From NCBI RefSeq assembly GCF_001270495.1, contig NZ_LGUR01000251.1, forward strand, positions 1-39,648: 39,648 nt of DNA, read 5' to 3'. The stretch is from Streptomyces viridochromogenes. GTDB taxonomy: Bacteria > Actinomycetota > Actinomycetes > Streptomycetales > Streptomycetaceae. A program made the position numbers and the translations under genes. Shown one piece after another: positions 33,145 through 39,648 of the stretch. Under the pieces are notes generated by a model. The model was not told the origin of the DNA. It saw only the letters and a program-made list of their open reading frames with translations, and ran no database searches. How positions within the stretch are numbered: position 1 is the stretch's first letter; the number at the start of each line of letters is the position of its first letter.

Positions 33145-34175
33145 TCCGCGCACCCCAGTCGGGCGAGGGCTACGGCGCCCCGGGAGCCGTCGGCCACCCA
33201 GTCGAGGGTGAGGCCGAGGGGGTGCAGCCGGGCGGTGAGGGGTGTGGTCAGCGGTCCGTCGGGGCCGAGCAGCCCTCCGGTCGCGACGATCCGCTCGCCG
33301 GACTGCGGTTCGAGGGCGCGGACGGTGTCGGCGAGGTGGTCCGCGGCCGTCGAGAGGATCCCCTCGGCGACGGCGTCCCGGTGCCGGGCGGCGGCTTCGG
33401 CGACGAGCGGGGCGAGCTGGGCCAGTCGGACCGGCGGCCGGTCCATCACAGCGGGGAGCAGGTGCATGCGGTACGCCTCACGTCGGGCCCGGGTCCAGGC
33501 TCCGGTGTCGTACGGGCCCGGCGCCTCCCCCGGCAGGACGTCGTCCGGCACGCCCAGCGCCCGCCCGACGAACGCGGCCAGCACCGTCGGCCCGCCCCGG
33601 CCGTCGGCCATGCGCAGCGCCAGCCGTACCGCCTCGCGCCCGATCCAGAAGCCGCTGCCGTCGTCGCCGAGCAGCCAGCCGTCGCCGCCGGCGGTCTCGG
33701 TGCACGCGCGTGCGGTGATGCGCACCGCGACCGCGCCGGTGCCGGCCACCAGGGCGAGTCCGTCGGCGGGGTGACCGGGCGCGGAGGCGAACGCCGCCTC
33801 GATGTCGCTGTGGATCTCGACCGAGTCGGCTCCGATGCCCAGTCGGCGCAGCGCGACGGTGAGGGCGGCGTGCGCCTTGACCCGGCCCGGCTCGTCGGGA
33901 GCAGTCCGTGAGGCGCCCGCGAAACCGCCCGCCACCGCGACCACCCGGCCGCGCAGCTCCTCCGGCACCGCCTGCGCGAGTGCCTCGGCCAGGTGCTCGG
34001 TGAGCTGCGGACCGGGAACGGTCAGGGCGTTGCCGGGCCCGGAGACGCCCTCGCCCTCGGGGTCGCCGCCGTGCGCGGGCGCCAGGACGGCACGCGTACG
34101 GGTGCCGCCGGCGTCGAGGCCGACGACGTACGCCGGCGCCCGTCCGGCCGAGGTTTGGTTCAAATCACTATTCAT
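33141..34175 (-). CDS. BadF/BadG-type N-acetylglucosamine kinase
   Basis: This 344-residue protein belongs to the BadF/BadG/BcrA/BcrD ATPase group that includes N-acetylglucosamine kinases. It has the phosphate 1 motif GLDAGGTRTR (Asp21), phosphate 2 VAGTGAVAVRI, GDDGSGFWIGREAV (compare GDEGSAYWIG in NAGKs), and adenosine-binding VATGGLLGPDGP near the end. It would phosphorylate free GlcNAc (or a related amino sugar) released by the hydrolases, giving the likely inducer for the RpiR/SIS proteins. ATG 34175 was chosen because the fold begins about 15 residues later; the open frame runs upstream to 34301 without homologous content. The first codons coincide with the shared operator-like element 34156-34168. 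Confidence 0.87.
   Translation of the reverse strand: MNSDLNQTSAGRAPAYVVGLDAGGTRTRAVLAPAHGGDPEGEGVSGPGNALTVPGPQLTEHLAEALAQAVPEELRGRVVAVAGGFAGASRTAPDEPGRVKAHAALTVALRRLGIGADSVEIHSDIEAAFASAPGHPADGLALVAGTGAVAVRITARACTETAGGDGWLLGDDGSGFWIGREAVRLALRMADGRGGPTVLAAFVGRALGVPDDVLPGEAPGPYDTGAWTRARREAYRMHLLPAVMDRPPVRLAQLAPLVAEAAARHRDAVAEGILSTAADHLADTVRALEPQSGERIVATGGLLGPDGPLTTPLTARLHPLGLTLDWVADGSRGAVALARLGCAE
34156..34168 (-). promoter_or_regulatory. Copy of the shared operator-like element
   Basis: On the minus strand GTGATTTGAACCA, identical over 13 bp to 27519-27531. It lies inside codons 3 to 7 of the kinase gene and 108 bases before the probable start of the divergent GH5-like gene, so one bound regulator could affect both. 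Also in this region, GATACATTC (34193-34201) repeats the core of the palindrome at 17381. Confidence 0.55.
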
Positions 34176-34275
34176 CGTCGCCCATGGTGGTTGATACATT
34201 CGCGGCAGACAAGAGAGACGGACAAGAGACAGACGGCAGCCAAGCCCCGTGCAAGGCCGGCCCGAGGAGGATCCC

Positions 34276-35496
34276 ATCCACCCGCTCCGCTTCGGCGTCA
34301 ACTACACGCCCCGCCACGGCTGGTTCCACTCCTGGCACGACTTCGACCCGCCGCGCGCGCGTGAGGACCTGGACCGGATAGCCGGCCTCGGCCTCGACCA
34401 TGTCCGCGTCTTCCACCTCTGGCCGCTGCTCCAGCCCAACCGCACCCTCGTGCGCACCGCGGCGGTCGACCAGCTGGCGCACCTCGTCGACCTGGCCGGC
34501 GAGGCCGGTCTGGACGTCATGGTGGACGGCGTCCAGGGCCATCTGTCGAGCTTCGACTTCTACCCCGAGTGGACCCGCGGCTGGCACCACCGCAAGGTGT
34601 TCACCGACCCGGAGGCCGTCGAGGCCCAGGCCAACCTCCTGCGCACCCTCGGCCGCGCGCTCGCCGGCCGCCCGAACCTCATCGGCCTCCAGCTCGGCAA
34701 CGAGCTCAACAACCTGGTCGAGCACAACCCGGTGACCGCCGACGAGGTGGACCACTACCTCGACACCCTGCTGGCGGCGGCCCGCGAGGGACTCGGCGCC
34801 GACGGCGGCCTGGTCACGCACTCCGCCTACGACGCGGCCTGGTACGGCGACGACCACCCCTTCACCCCGCAGGCCTCGGCCCGCAAGGGCGATCTGACGA
34901 CCGTCCACCCCTGGGTGTTCTCCGGCGACTGCGCCCGGCGCTACGGCCCCCGCTCCCCGCAGGTGCGGCATCTCGCCGAGTACGGCACCGAGCTGGCCAA
35001 GGCGTACGCCACCGACCCCGCGCGCCCCGTCTGGGTCCAGGAGACGGGCGCCCCCGAACCGCACATCCCGGCCGCCGACGCCCCCGACTTCGCGCGCGCC
35101 ACCGTACGCAACGCGGCCGGGTGCGCGGGGCTGTGGGGCGTGACCTGGTGGTGCTCGCACGACGTGGACCGGTCGCTGGCCGACTTCCCGGAACTGGAGT
35201 ACACACTGGGCCTGTTCGACTCGACGGGCCGCGCCAAGCCGATCGCCGAGGCCCTCGCCGAGACCATCACCGACCTGCGCGAGACCCCGGACTCAGCTCA
35301 ACCCCGCGACACCGCCCTGCTCCTGGACTGCACCCCGAGCACCCGTTCGGTGTCCGGTCCGGGCGGCGCCTACTTCGAGTCCTGGATGCGGATGCGGGCG
35401 GAGGGGCTGAGTCCGGCAGTGGTCCTGGCCGCGCGGGCGGAGGACGCGGAGTACCTGGCGGCCCGGGGGATCAAGGAGGTCGTACGGCCGTCCTGA
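34276..35496 (+). CDS. GH5-like glycoside hydrolase (clan GH-A) with a possible ATC start
   Basis: This 406-residue protein is a TIM-barrel hydrolase resembling GH5/clan GH-A. Its start GVNYTPRHGWFHSWHDF is followed by the acid/base region LQLGNELNN (Asn-Glu near residue 142) and the nucleophile in VWVQETGAPEP (Glu near residue 258), then GVTWWCSHDVD. Both catalytic Glu residues are in place. No signal peptide is visible, so it is probably intracellular; a beta-mannosidase or beta-glucanase role is plausible in a mannose-rich island. The strongest ribosome site (GAGGAGG, 34264-34270) lies five bases before an ATC codon at 34276. The nearest standard start, GTG 34249, has no ribosome site and would add nine residues across the Shine-Dalgarno. 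Confidence 0.78.
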   Translation: MHPLRFGVNYTPRHGWFHSWHDFDPPRAREDLDRIAGLGLDHVRVFHLWPLLQPNRTLVRTAAVDQLAHLVDLAGEAGLDVMVDGVQGHLSSFDFYPEWTRGWHHRKVFTDPEAVEAQANLLRTLGRALAGRPNLIGLQLGNELNNLVEHNPVTADEVDHYLDTLLAAAREGLGADGGLVTHSAYDAAWYGDDHPFTPQASARKGDLTTVHPWVFSGDCARRYGPRSPQVRHLAEYGTELAKAYATDPARPVWVQETGAPEPHIPAADAPDFARATVRNAAGCAGLWGVTWWCSHDVDRSLADFPELEYTLGLFDSTGRAKPIAEALAETITDLRETPDSAQPRDTALLLDCTPSTRSVSGPGGAYFESWMRMRAEGLSPAVVLAARAEDAEYLAARGIKEVVRPS

Positions 35497-35523
35497 GCGC
35501 CGCGATCGACCGGCGGGCGCGCC

Positions 35524-37017
35524 TCAGCCGACGGTGACGCCCGCCAACGCCTCGGCGACCGCCCGCAGGTTGACCCGCCCCCGCCCGTACGAGCAGAGGG
35601 CGCCGCCCTCCGGCAGTCCCGTGTCCACCCGTATCGCGTCCGGCCGCCGCTCCAGCAGGGCGTCCCGCAACCGGGCCTGCCAAGGGTGCAGTCCGGCGTC
35701 GCACGTGGCCACGACCAGTGGAGCGCCGCCACAGCACCGCAGCATGCCGTCGACGAGTGCGGCGGGGTCGGCCGGTTCCCCGGTGACCGCCGTGCCCGTG
35801 GACGTGGGGTCGACGGCGCGTATCTCGGTCAGCAGGTCCTCGCCGCCCCAGTTGAGCGCGGGGTGCGGCGGCGGGAACAGGTCGACGACATGGGCGCCCC
35901 GCACGGCAGCCGGAACGCCCCGGCTCCGTACGGCCCGGCGGGCGGCCTCCAGTCCGGCGTCCGCGTCCCAGTCGGCGATGTCGAGCGTGGGCGTCGCGTA
36001 CCGCGCGGCGAGCCGCCGTACCCGCCCCGCGGCCTCCCCGATCCGCTCCTCCGCGAGCAGCCCGGTGCGCAGCGCGTCGAGCACGGCGTCCCGGCAGTCC
36101 AGGGTGACGTTCAGGTCCCCCACGGCGACGATCACTTGGTCCGCTCCGGCGGCGAGCGCGATGCGGGCGCCGGCCGCCTCGCCGTACTGGTCGGCGATCG
36201 CCTTCATCTCCAGGGCGTCGCTGACGAGGACGCCGTCGAAGCCGAGGTCGTGGCGGAGCAGATCGCCGAGGACGCGGCGGCTGAGCGTGGCGGGGCGGTT
36301 GGGGTCCAGGGCGGGGAAGACGACATGGGCGCTCATCAGCATCGGCACTCCGGCGGCGATCGCCGCGCGGAACGGTTCGAGGTCGACGCGGAGTTCGTCG
36401 TACGGCCGCGGGTCGACGGCGATGCCGTGGTGGCTGTCGGTGACGGTGCCGCCGTGGCCGGGGAAGTGCTTGGCGCAGGAGGCGATGGACCGGGCCTCGG
36501 TGGCGGTGATCCAGGCGCGCAGATGGCGGGCGGCGAGTCCGGGGTCGGCGCCGAAGGAGCGGGTGCGCACGATCGGGCTGTCCGGCCGGTGCTGGAGGTC
36601 GGCCACGGGGGCGTAGGAGGCGGTGATGCCGAGGGTGGCCAGATGGCCGGCGAGCGCGTCGGCGCAGCGGGCGGTGAGGTTCGGGTCGTCGACGACGCCG
36701 AGGGCGTAGGAGCCGGGGACGTCGGGGGCGCCGGCGGCGACCAGATGGCCGATGCCGCCGCCCTCGTTGTCGATGGCGACGAGGAGGTCCGGGCGTATCG
36801 CGCGCAGCTCGTCCGTGAGGCGGCGCACCTGCCGCGCGTCACGGATGTTGCGGGTAAAGAGGATGACCCCGCCGAGGCCGCGGTCGATGAGCTCCTTGAG
36901 CGGGTCCGGCACGCTGGTGGCGCCGTCGAACCCGGCTACGAGACAGCGGTGGGCGGCTTCGTCCAGGTCGACGGGGAGTGCGGTCGACCGGGAGAACACG
37001 TGCTCGAAGTGGCTCAC
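35524..37017 (-). CDS. GH3 beta-N-acetylhexosaminidase, NagZ-like
   Basis: This 497-residue protein matches GH3 NagZ-like hexosaminidases: GVILFTRNI near residue 50, AIDNEGGGIGHL, the diagnostic CAKHFPGHGG (183-190) and DSHHG (His196 of the Asp-His general acid/base pair, 194-197), and nucleophile VSDALEM (about 265). An alpha/beta C-terminal domain follows (about 350-497), as in bacterial two-domain members. It would release GlcNAc from glycan or muropeptide oligosaccharides in the cytoplasm, feeding the BadF-type kinase. No signal peptide is visible. The start is GTG 37015-37017 with a weak ribosome site. It converges with the GH5-like gene across 27 bases. Confidence 0.9.
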   Translation of the reverse strand: MSHFEHVFSRSTALPVDLDEAAHRCLVAGFDGATSVPDPLKELIDRGLGGVILFTRNIRDARQVRRLTDELRAIRPDLLVAIDNEGGGIGHLVAAGAPDVPGSYALGVVDDPNLTARCADALAGHLATLGITASYAPVADLQHRPDSPIVRTRSFGADPGLAARHLRAWITATEARSIASCAKHFPGHGGTVTDSHHGIAVDPRPYDELRVDLEPFRAAIAAGVPMLMSAHVVFPALDPNRPATLSRRVLGDLLRHDLGFDGVLVSDALEMKAIADQYGEAAGARIALAAGADQVIVAVGDLNVTLDCRDAVLDALRTGLLAEERIGEAAGRVRRLAARYATPTLDIADWDADAGLEAARRAVRSRGVPAAVRGAHVVDLFPPPHPALNWGGEDLLTEIRAVDPTSTGTAVTGEPADPAALVDGMLRCCGGAPLVVATCDAGLHPWQARLRDALLERRPDAIRVDTGLPEGGALCSYGRGRVNLRAVAEALAGVTVG

Positions 37018-37060
37018 CCCGGCAATGCTCTGGCTCGATCAGCCGAAAGTCAACCTCTCG

Positions 37061-37077
37061 ATGGATCACTGATTCAG
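37061..37077. promoter_or_regulatory. Operator-like element upstream of the NagZ-like gene
   Basis: ATGGATCACTGATTCAG, 43 bases before the start of the GH3 gene, resembles the other A/T-rich elements of the island (GGAT, TGAATCA on the reverse strand) but is the weakest match. It is a candidate member of the set only. Confidence 0.25.
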
Positions 37078-37129
37078 TAACGAACTCCACGGCCCAGGGC
37101 TCGCGCGGCGCCGGCCACCGGAAACCCGT

Positions 37130-37157
37130 TTGTACGGTGATCGGCCCGGCGTCTAAC
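37130..37157 (+). promoter_or_regulatory. Possible promoter of the tRNA-like pair
   Basis: TTGTAC (37130-37135) and TCTAAC (37152-37157), 16 bases apart, form a weak -35/-10 pair. Transcription would start near 37164, about six bases before the acceptor stem of the first tRNA-like element, as is usual for tRNA genes. Confidence 0.35.
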
Positions 37158-37169
37158 GTCGGTCTTCGT

Positions 37170-37241
37170 CGACGTGTAGCTCAGCAGCAGAGCACCGGGC
37201 TGTAATCCCGGAGGGCGCAGGGGCGGCACCTGCCACGTCGG
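37170..37241 (+). ncRNA. tRNA-like RNA 1 (cloverleaf, anticodon GTA)
   Basis: The 72 bases fold as a complete cloverleaf by hand: acceptor CGACGTG with CACGTCG (7 bp), T8-A9, D-stem GCTC/GAGC with loop AGCAGCA, A26, anticodon stem CCGGG/CCCGG with loop CTGTAAT (U33, anticodon GTA for Tyr, A37), a 5-base variable loop, T-stem GCAGG/CCTGC and T-loop GGCGGCA. It is not ordinary tRNA-Tyr: that class has a long variable arm, while here the D-loop lacks G18G19 and the T-loop lacks T54T55 and A58. Loss of both halves of the D/T-loop contact suggests a non-translational role or a mimic. There is no encoded CCA. Confidence 0.78.
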
Positions 37242-37244
37242 CCT

Positions 37245-37316
37245 CGACGTGTAGCTCAGCAGCAGAGCACCGGGCTCGGGACCCGGAGGGCGCGGGGGCG
37301 GAACCCGCCACGTCGG
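37245..37316 (+). ncRNA. tRNA-like RNA 2 (cloverleaf, anticodon CGG)
   Basis: A second 72-base cloverleaf, 75 bases after the first and identical in the acceptor, D and anticodon stems and the D-loop. The anticodon loop is CTCGGGA (CGG, Pro; G37), the variable loop is the same, and the T-stem is GCGGG/CCCGC. Compared with copy 1, an A-T pair in the T-stem has become G-C on both sides, a compensatory change that supports a real RNA structure. The T-loop is GGCGGAA and again lacks T54T55; the D-loop lacks GG. Its discriminator base G37316 is three bases before the ATG of the next gene. Confidence 0.78.
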
Positions 37317-37319
37317 CTT

Positions 37320-39623
37320 ATGAACGACAACGCTGAGCAGCAGCCCCTCACCGCGGCCCCGTCCTACGCGACGGCCCAGCTGGCCAATGCCTTCACGACC
37401 GCGCTGACCCACGACGACCCCGGCACCCGGCGCCGCGCCGAGGAGCGCGGGCAGCGCTGGCGGTCGGTCCTCGCGGGGATGGCCTCGGGCCGGCTGAGGG
37501 TCGGTTCGCGCACCCCGGTGGCCGGACTGCCGGCCTGGGTGACCCCCGAGGTCCTGCGGGGCGGCTTCGCCACCGGAACCCCCTGCGCGGGCGGCCCCCT
37601 CCAGCCGTACGAGACCGAGGCCGCACGGAGTTTCGGGGTGCCCGCCGAGCGGCGCGCGCTCTTCGCCCACTGCCTCACCGAAGCGGGACTCGCCTGGCTG
37701 TGGGCCCGACTGGACGACGGCCACTACGAGATCGGCGTGCCCGAGGAGGCCGCGCTGCTGACCGTGGCCTGGCTGGTGCGGCAGGGGGCGACGGACGGGG
37801 CGCTGGATCTCGCGGCCGAACTGGAGCCGTTCGCCGACCGGCTGCGCTTCCTGCCCCGCCCGGCCGACGGCCCGGCGCCGGACCCCACCGCCGCCGTCCA
37901 CCGCAACACCGTCTCCGACGCCGTCGACACCTTCGTACGCCGGCGGCCCAACGCGGCCGTCGAGACCCAGCGCGAGGCACTCGCCGTATGGCAGCCGTTC
38001 GGCGACGAACTGCTGGCCCACTGGCTGGAGACGGCAGGGGACGGCCGGGTGCTCGAACTCGCCCCGGACGCCGACTGGTCGGCACGAGGTGCCGCCCTGC
38101 TCGCCCGCTACCGGCAGCTGGCCGCCGAACACACCCACTGCACCAAGCACCGCAGCCCCAAGCAGAACCTGGGCATTCTGCGCGGCGCGCTGGAGGAGAC
38201 CGTCGCCGGACGGCCGCTGGACGCACGCCGGCTCGGTCTGCTGCGGCAGGCGGTGGAGTCCATGGTGCGGCGACGCGGCCTGCCCGGCTCCGCACCGCAC
38301 ACGGTCCTGCGCCGGCAGCAGGCGTGCCAGGCGGCTCTCCCGTCCCACCACGCGCTGGCCCAGTTGATGCTGCGCCGGCTCGCCGAACTGCCCCAGGACC
38401 GGGGCATCGCCGATGTCCCCCCGCTGCTGACGCCCGTGACGGCGCAGGAGGAGCAGGAGACCGGCCTGCCCACCGGAGCGCAGGTCCCGCCGGTGATCCG
38501 CCGGGTGGTCGAGGCCGCGCTGAGCGCGCCGATCGGCACGCTCGTGGGGCGGGGCGTCGTCCCGTCCGCCGAGGTCCTGGCCGAGCTGGTACCGCAGTTG
38601 GTCGCCGCCACGACCGCGCGGGCCTACGACGACGGTGCCCTGCGGGCGCTGATGGCCGCGAACCACGGCGCTTTCGCCAACCGCCGCTCGCTGCTCCTGC
38701 TCAACCTGGAACGTCAGGTGCGCGTGGAGGAGTTGCCCTGGGTGCGAGCGGTGTCCGGACACCGGTCCGCCGTCATCGGCAAGCCGGGCCAGGAAGGCGC
38801 GCTCACCGTCCTGCGGCAGCTGGGCGAGCTGGCCGTGCAGGGCTTCCCGGGCACGATCCTGCCCAACCCGCTGGTCCGCGAACTCGGCGTGCTCGCCCGC
38901 CAGTGCGACCTGGGCGCACCGTTCGTGGAGGAGTTGGCCGCCGACATCTTCATGGGCACGTTCAGCCCGAAGTTCCTCACGGCGGCGCGGATCGCGGGCG
39001 AGCTGCTCGGCGGCACACTGTACGAGCGCTACTACGGCATCGACTACGGAGCGATCCGCAACCTCGCGATCACCGAGACGGGCGCGGCGCTGAGCCGTTC
39101 GTACGGCGCCCGGACGTCCCCCGGTTTCGCACGGCTGTGCGCTGAGCGGGCCGGGGAGACGTCATCGGGGTCCTGGTCCGTGGCGGCGAACGGCACGGTG
39201 ATCGAGCAGGCGCAGATCCTCACCACGCACAACCTGGCCACGCTGGTCCACCGGGTGGAGATCGCCCCGCAGCCCGGCTTCGCCGACCTGGCCCGCCGCT
39301 GCTTCGTCACCGTGTGCCGGCTCACGGCCCGGGTGCGGGGCAACCCGCGCCCCCTGTCCACCATCAAGGACGCCGCGTACGCCTGGCGCCAGATGCTGTT
39401 CCACCTGTCCCTGTGCCCGCCCGTCGAACAGCGCCGCTTCCTCGCCGGACTGGCCCAGGAGCCGGCCCGCCATCCCGCTCATGTGGCGACCCGGCTGGCC
39501 CCGGCCCTGGCGGGCCTGGCCCTGACGGTCGAGGGCGGCGCCTTCGACAGCGACGGAACTGCGGACGGGGGCCGGGCACGCCGGTTCCTGGGGTGGAGTA
39601 CGACGGGGCACTGGATGCGGTGA
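37320..39623 (+). CDS. Large uncharacterised protein downstream of tRNA-like RNAs
   Basis: This 767-residue protein is not one I can assign to a named family. It appears almost wholly alpha-helical and soluble, with no signal peptide, membrane helix, Walker motif or nuclease motif that I can see. Features include a Cys/His cluster HTHCTKHRSPKQN near residue 275, NRRSLLLLNLERQ near 460, FMGTFSPKFLTAARIAGELL near 545 and ERYYGIDYGAIRNLA near 570. The helical repeats could be HEAT-like, but this is a guess. ATG 37320 has no Shine-Dalgarno because tRNA-like RNA 2 occupies the leader; cutting behind that RNA would leave a near-leaderless mRNA. The adjacency suggests the protein binds or processes the tRNA-like RNAs. 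Its partners, if any, lie beyond the window end. Confidence 0.7.
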   Translation: MNDNAEQQPLTAAPSYATAQLANAFTTALTHDDPGTRRRAEERGQRWRSVLAGMASGRLRVGSRTPVAGLPAWVTPEVLRGGFATGTPCAGGPLQPYETEAARSFGVPAERRALFAHCLTEAGLAWLWARLDDGHYEIGVPEEAALLTVAWLVRQGATDGALDLAAELEPFADRLRFLPRPADGPAPDPTAAVHRNTVSDAVDTFVRRRPNAAVETQREALAVWQPFGDELLAHWLETAGDGRVLELAPDADWSARGAALLARYRQLAAEHTHCTKHRSPKQNLGILRGALEETVAGRPLDARRLGLLRQAVESMVRRRGLPGSAPHTVLRRQQACQAALPSHHALAQLMLRRLAELPQDRGIADVPPLLTPVTAQEEQETGLPTGAQVPPVIRRVVEAALSAPIGTLVGRGVVPSAEVLAELVPQLVAATTARAYDDGALRALMAANHGAFANRRSLLLLNLERQVRVEELPWVRAVSGHRSAVIGKPGQEGALTVLRQLGELAVQGFPGTILPNPLVRELGVLARQCDLGAPFVEELAADIFMGTFSPKFLTAARIAGELLGGTLYERYYGIDYGAIRNLAITETGAALSRSYGARTSPGFARLCAERAGETSSGSWSVAANGTVIEQAQILTTHNLATLVHRVEIAPQPGFADLARRCFVTVCRLTARVRGNPRPLSTIKDAAYAWRQMLFHLSLCPPVEQRRFLAGLAQEPARHPAHVATRLAPALAGLALTVEGGAFDSDGTADGGRARRFLGWSTTGHWMR

Positions 39624-39648
39624 GGGCGGGCAGGGCGGCGGGCTGGGG

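Noticed and set aside
34176..34301. N-terminal extension of the kinase gene to 34301
   Set aside because: It runs through the divergent promoter region and ribosome site of the GH5-like gene; the kinase fold begins only at about residue 16 after ATG 34175.
17413..37017. DasR (dre) sites controlling the GlcNAc-related genes
   Set aside because: No sequence close to TGGTCTAGACCA was found by eye upstream of these genes; a matrix scan would be decisive.
37170..37316. Annotation as ordinary tRNA-Tyr and tRNA-Pro genes
   Set aside because: D-loops lack GG, T-loops lack TT/A58, the Tyr copy lacks a long variable arm, and both share the same acceptor and D sequences.
37170..37316. Phage or ICE attachment site at tRNA-like genes
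   Set aside because: No integrase, repeat of the 3' end or mobile gene seen nearby.

Overview
The window is high-GC (>70 %) actinobacterial chromosome, almost certainly Streptomyces: GTG starts and ATGA/GTGA overlaps are common, codon third positions are G/C-rich, and it carries a DmdR-type iron box, a Zur-type box, Tat and lipoprotein signals, and family choices typical of the genus. No rRNA, CRISPR array, transposase, integrase or phage gene was seen.

Left part (1-1745): the end of an FMN-binding domain protein, its likely flavinylating enzyme ApbE, and a DUF2470 protein behind an iron box. Next (1784-13009) is a ten-gene leftward operon, almost entirely joined by 4-base overlaps: ATP-grasp ligase, DUF4213/DUF364 putative metal-chelation protein, CysK/SbnA-like PLP enzyme, enolase-superfamily dipeptide epimerase, MFS exporter, SAM methyltransferase, then a nickel/peptide-type ABC importer (lipoprotein, two permeases, fused double ATPase). 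The only regulatory site recognised upstream is a Zur-like palindrome. I read this as a make-export-reimport system for a small, possibly dipeptide-like zinc chelator. It differs from the NRPS (coelibactin), opine (staphylopine) and EDDS routes. This is one of the two best candidates for an undescribed system.

Middle (13040-17229): a secreted S33 peptidase divergent from the operon, a lipoprotein hydrolase, a DUF4142 protein and an Rv1733c-like membrane protein; mostly housekeeping accessory genes.

Glycan-use island (17347-37017): secreted GH84 hexosaminidase with a beta-propeller tail, SIS protein, RpiR regulator, giant GH38 alpha-mannosidase, a small coupled SurA-like protein, sugar ABC importer (binding protein and two permeases, no ATPase), GH3, BadF-type GlcNAc kinase, GH5-like hydrolase and a NagZ-like GH3. 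The combination suggests uptake and breakdown of mannose/GlcNAc-rich glycans such as N-glycans. Several promoters share a GATTTGAACCA-like element that may be the RpiR operator.

Right end (37130-39623): two tandem 72-nt tRNA-like cloverleaves (anticodons GTA and CGG) that lack the canonical D-loop GG and T-loop TT, ending 3 nt before the ATG of a large uncharacterised 767-residue protein. This is the second strong candidate: a non-translational tRNA-like RNA with a cognate protein, perhaps related to bacterial RNA-repair systems.
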